DNA of 12,036 nucleotides from an uncultured Campylobacter sp. (lineage in GTDB: Bacteria; Campylobacterota; Campylobacteria; Campylobacterales; Campylobacteraceae): contig NZ_CALIMQ010000136.1 in assembly GCF_938045535.1 (NCBI RefSeq), positions 1 through 12,036 of the forward strand. Direction: 5' to 3'. Below the pieces are notes generated by a model that was not told the origin of the DNA, searched no databases, and saw only the letters and a list, made by a program, of their open reading frames with translations. Position 1 is the first letter of the stretch. Each line of letters starts with the position of its first letter. Positions 11,813-12,036 of the stretch are shown one piece after another. The position numbers and the translations under genes were made by a program.

Positions 11813-12036
11813 CTATTTTTCTTTTATTATTTTCATCGCTTCCTCAAATTCACTTCTTGTTATATTAAATGAATTCAATGCATTTAATAACTGTTTTGAA
11901 TTATAGTAACCTATATTTAACATATCTCCCAGCATTAACCTTTTTTCTTTTGAACCTTTTCCGATACATAACCCGTTTTCTACAAGATCTTCCACTGTAA
12001 AAATCGGATCTTTATTTTTATCAGAAGCTCCAGAAA
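11813..12036 (-). CDS. rnmV: RNase M5, C-terminal part (start beyond window)
   Basis: The frame is open to the right edge, so only the last 73 residues are visible. They read ...PIFTVEDLVENGLCIGKG, SKEKRLMLGDMLNIGYYNSK and QLLNALNSFNITRSEFEEAM, closely matching the C-terminal domain of B. subtilis RnmV (ISAEDLIHAGLIGG, RRERLGDLLKIGYTNGKQL, KRLQMFQIKKSDFMSAL). RNase M5 matures 5S rRNA; its Toprim catalytic domain lies in the missing N-terminal part, and this end is the RNA/ribosomal-protein-binding region. RNase M5 is a Firmicutes-type enzyme and is not expected in Campylobacter. Codon use is very AT-rich compared with the genes left of 11,600. The stop TAG directly abuts a strong terminator. 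The GTG at 11995 is an internal codon, not the start. Confidence 0.8.
   Translation of the reverse strand, partial: SGASDKNKDPIFTVEDLVENGLCIGKGSKEKRLMLGDMLNIGYYNSKQLLNALNSFNITRSEFEEAMKIIKEK

Noticed and set aside
11571..12036. Right end as an insertion sequence or conjugative element
   Set aside because: No transposase, integrase, terminal inverted repeats or target duplication are visible in the short stretch available.

Overview
The bulk of this window (1 to about 11,600) looks like the chromosome of an oral-type Campylobacter with fairly high GC, in the C. gracilis / C. rectus / C. showae range. The basis is the mixture of GC-rich codons with AT-rich spacers full of aaattttaaa-type words, TATAAT-like -10 boxes without a clear -35, and AAGGAG ribosome sites. 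The species is an inference. Nearly all genes lie on the minus strand; the only complete plus-strand gene is the SMR transporter.

Right to left in the direction of transcription: two paralogous transglutaminase-like proteins (10443-11498 without a signal peptide, 9017-10087 with a twin-arginine signal); an exported protein of unknown function (7836-8546); a NADAR/YbiA-type gene (6770-7435) translationally coupled to a small upstream gene broken by an in-frame TGA (7432-7707); the SMR exporter (6268-6591, plus strand); then a 4.2 kb block of exported, unrecognised proteins (1854-6018). That block is dominated by two paralogs built on a 27-31 residue Trp repeat (4783-6018 and 2606-4033), with a small exported protein (4066-4494) and a frameshifted gene (1854-2589). 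Ecotin (1344-1769), a YeaK-type tRNA trans-editing deacylase (458-1159) and a truncated exported protein (1-262) follow.

A theme of the window is the cell envelope: ecotin, both Trp-repeat proteins, three small exported proteins and the Tat-exported transglutaminase-like protein all carry export signals. A second theme is duplication and decay: two pairs of paralogs, a block between the transglutaminase genes that looks homogenised, a second relic 3' end behind yeaK, one frameshift and one in-frame stop.

The last ~430 bases (about 11,600-12,036) are foreign in style. They are AT-rich, hold a fragment resembling lipoyl synthase, a textbook bidirectional terminator and the C-terminal end of RNase M5, a Firmicutes-type enzyme. 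The join sits on the start codon of what looks like a Campylobacter gene, so an assembly chimera is the first explanation and recent transfer the second.
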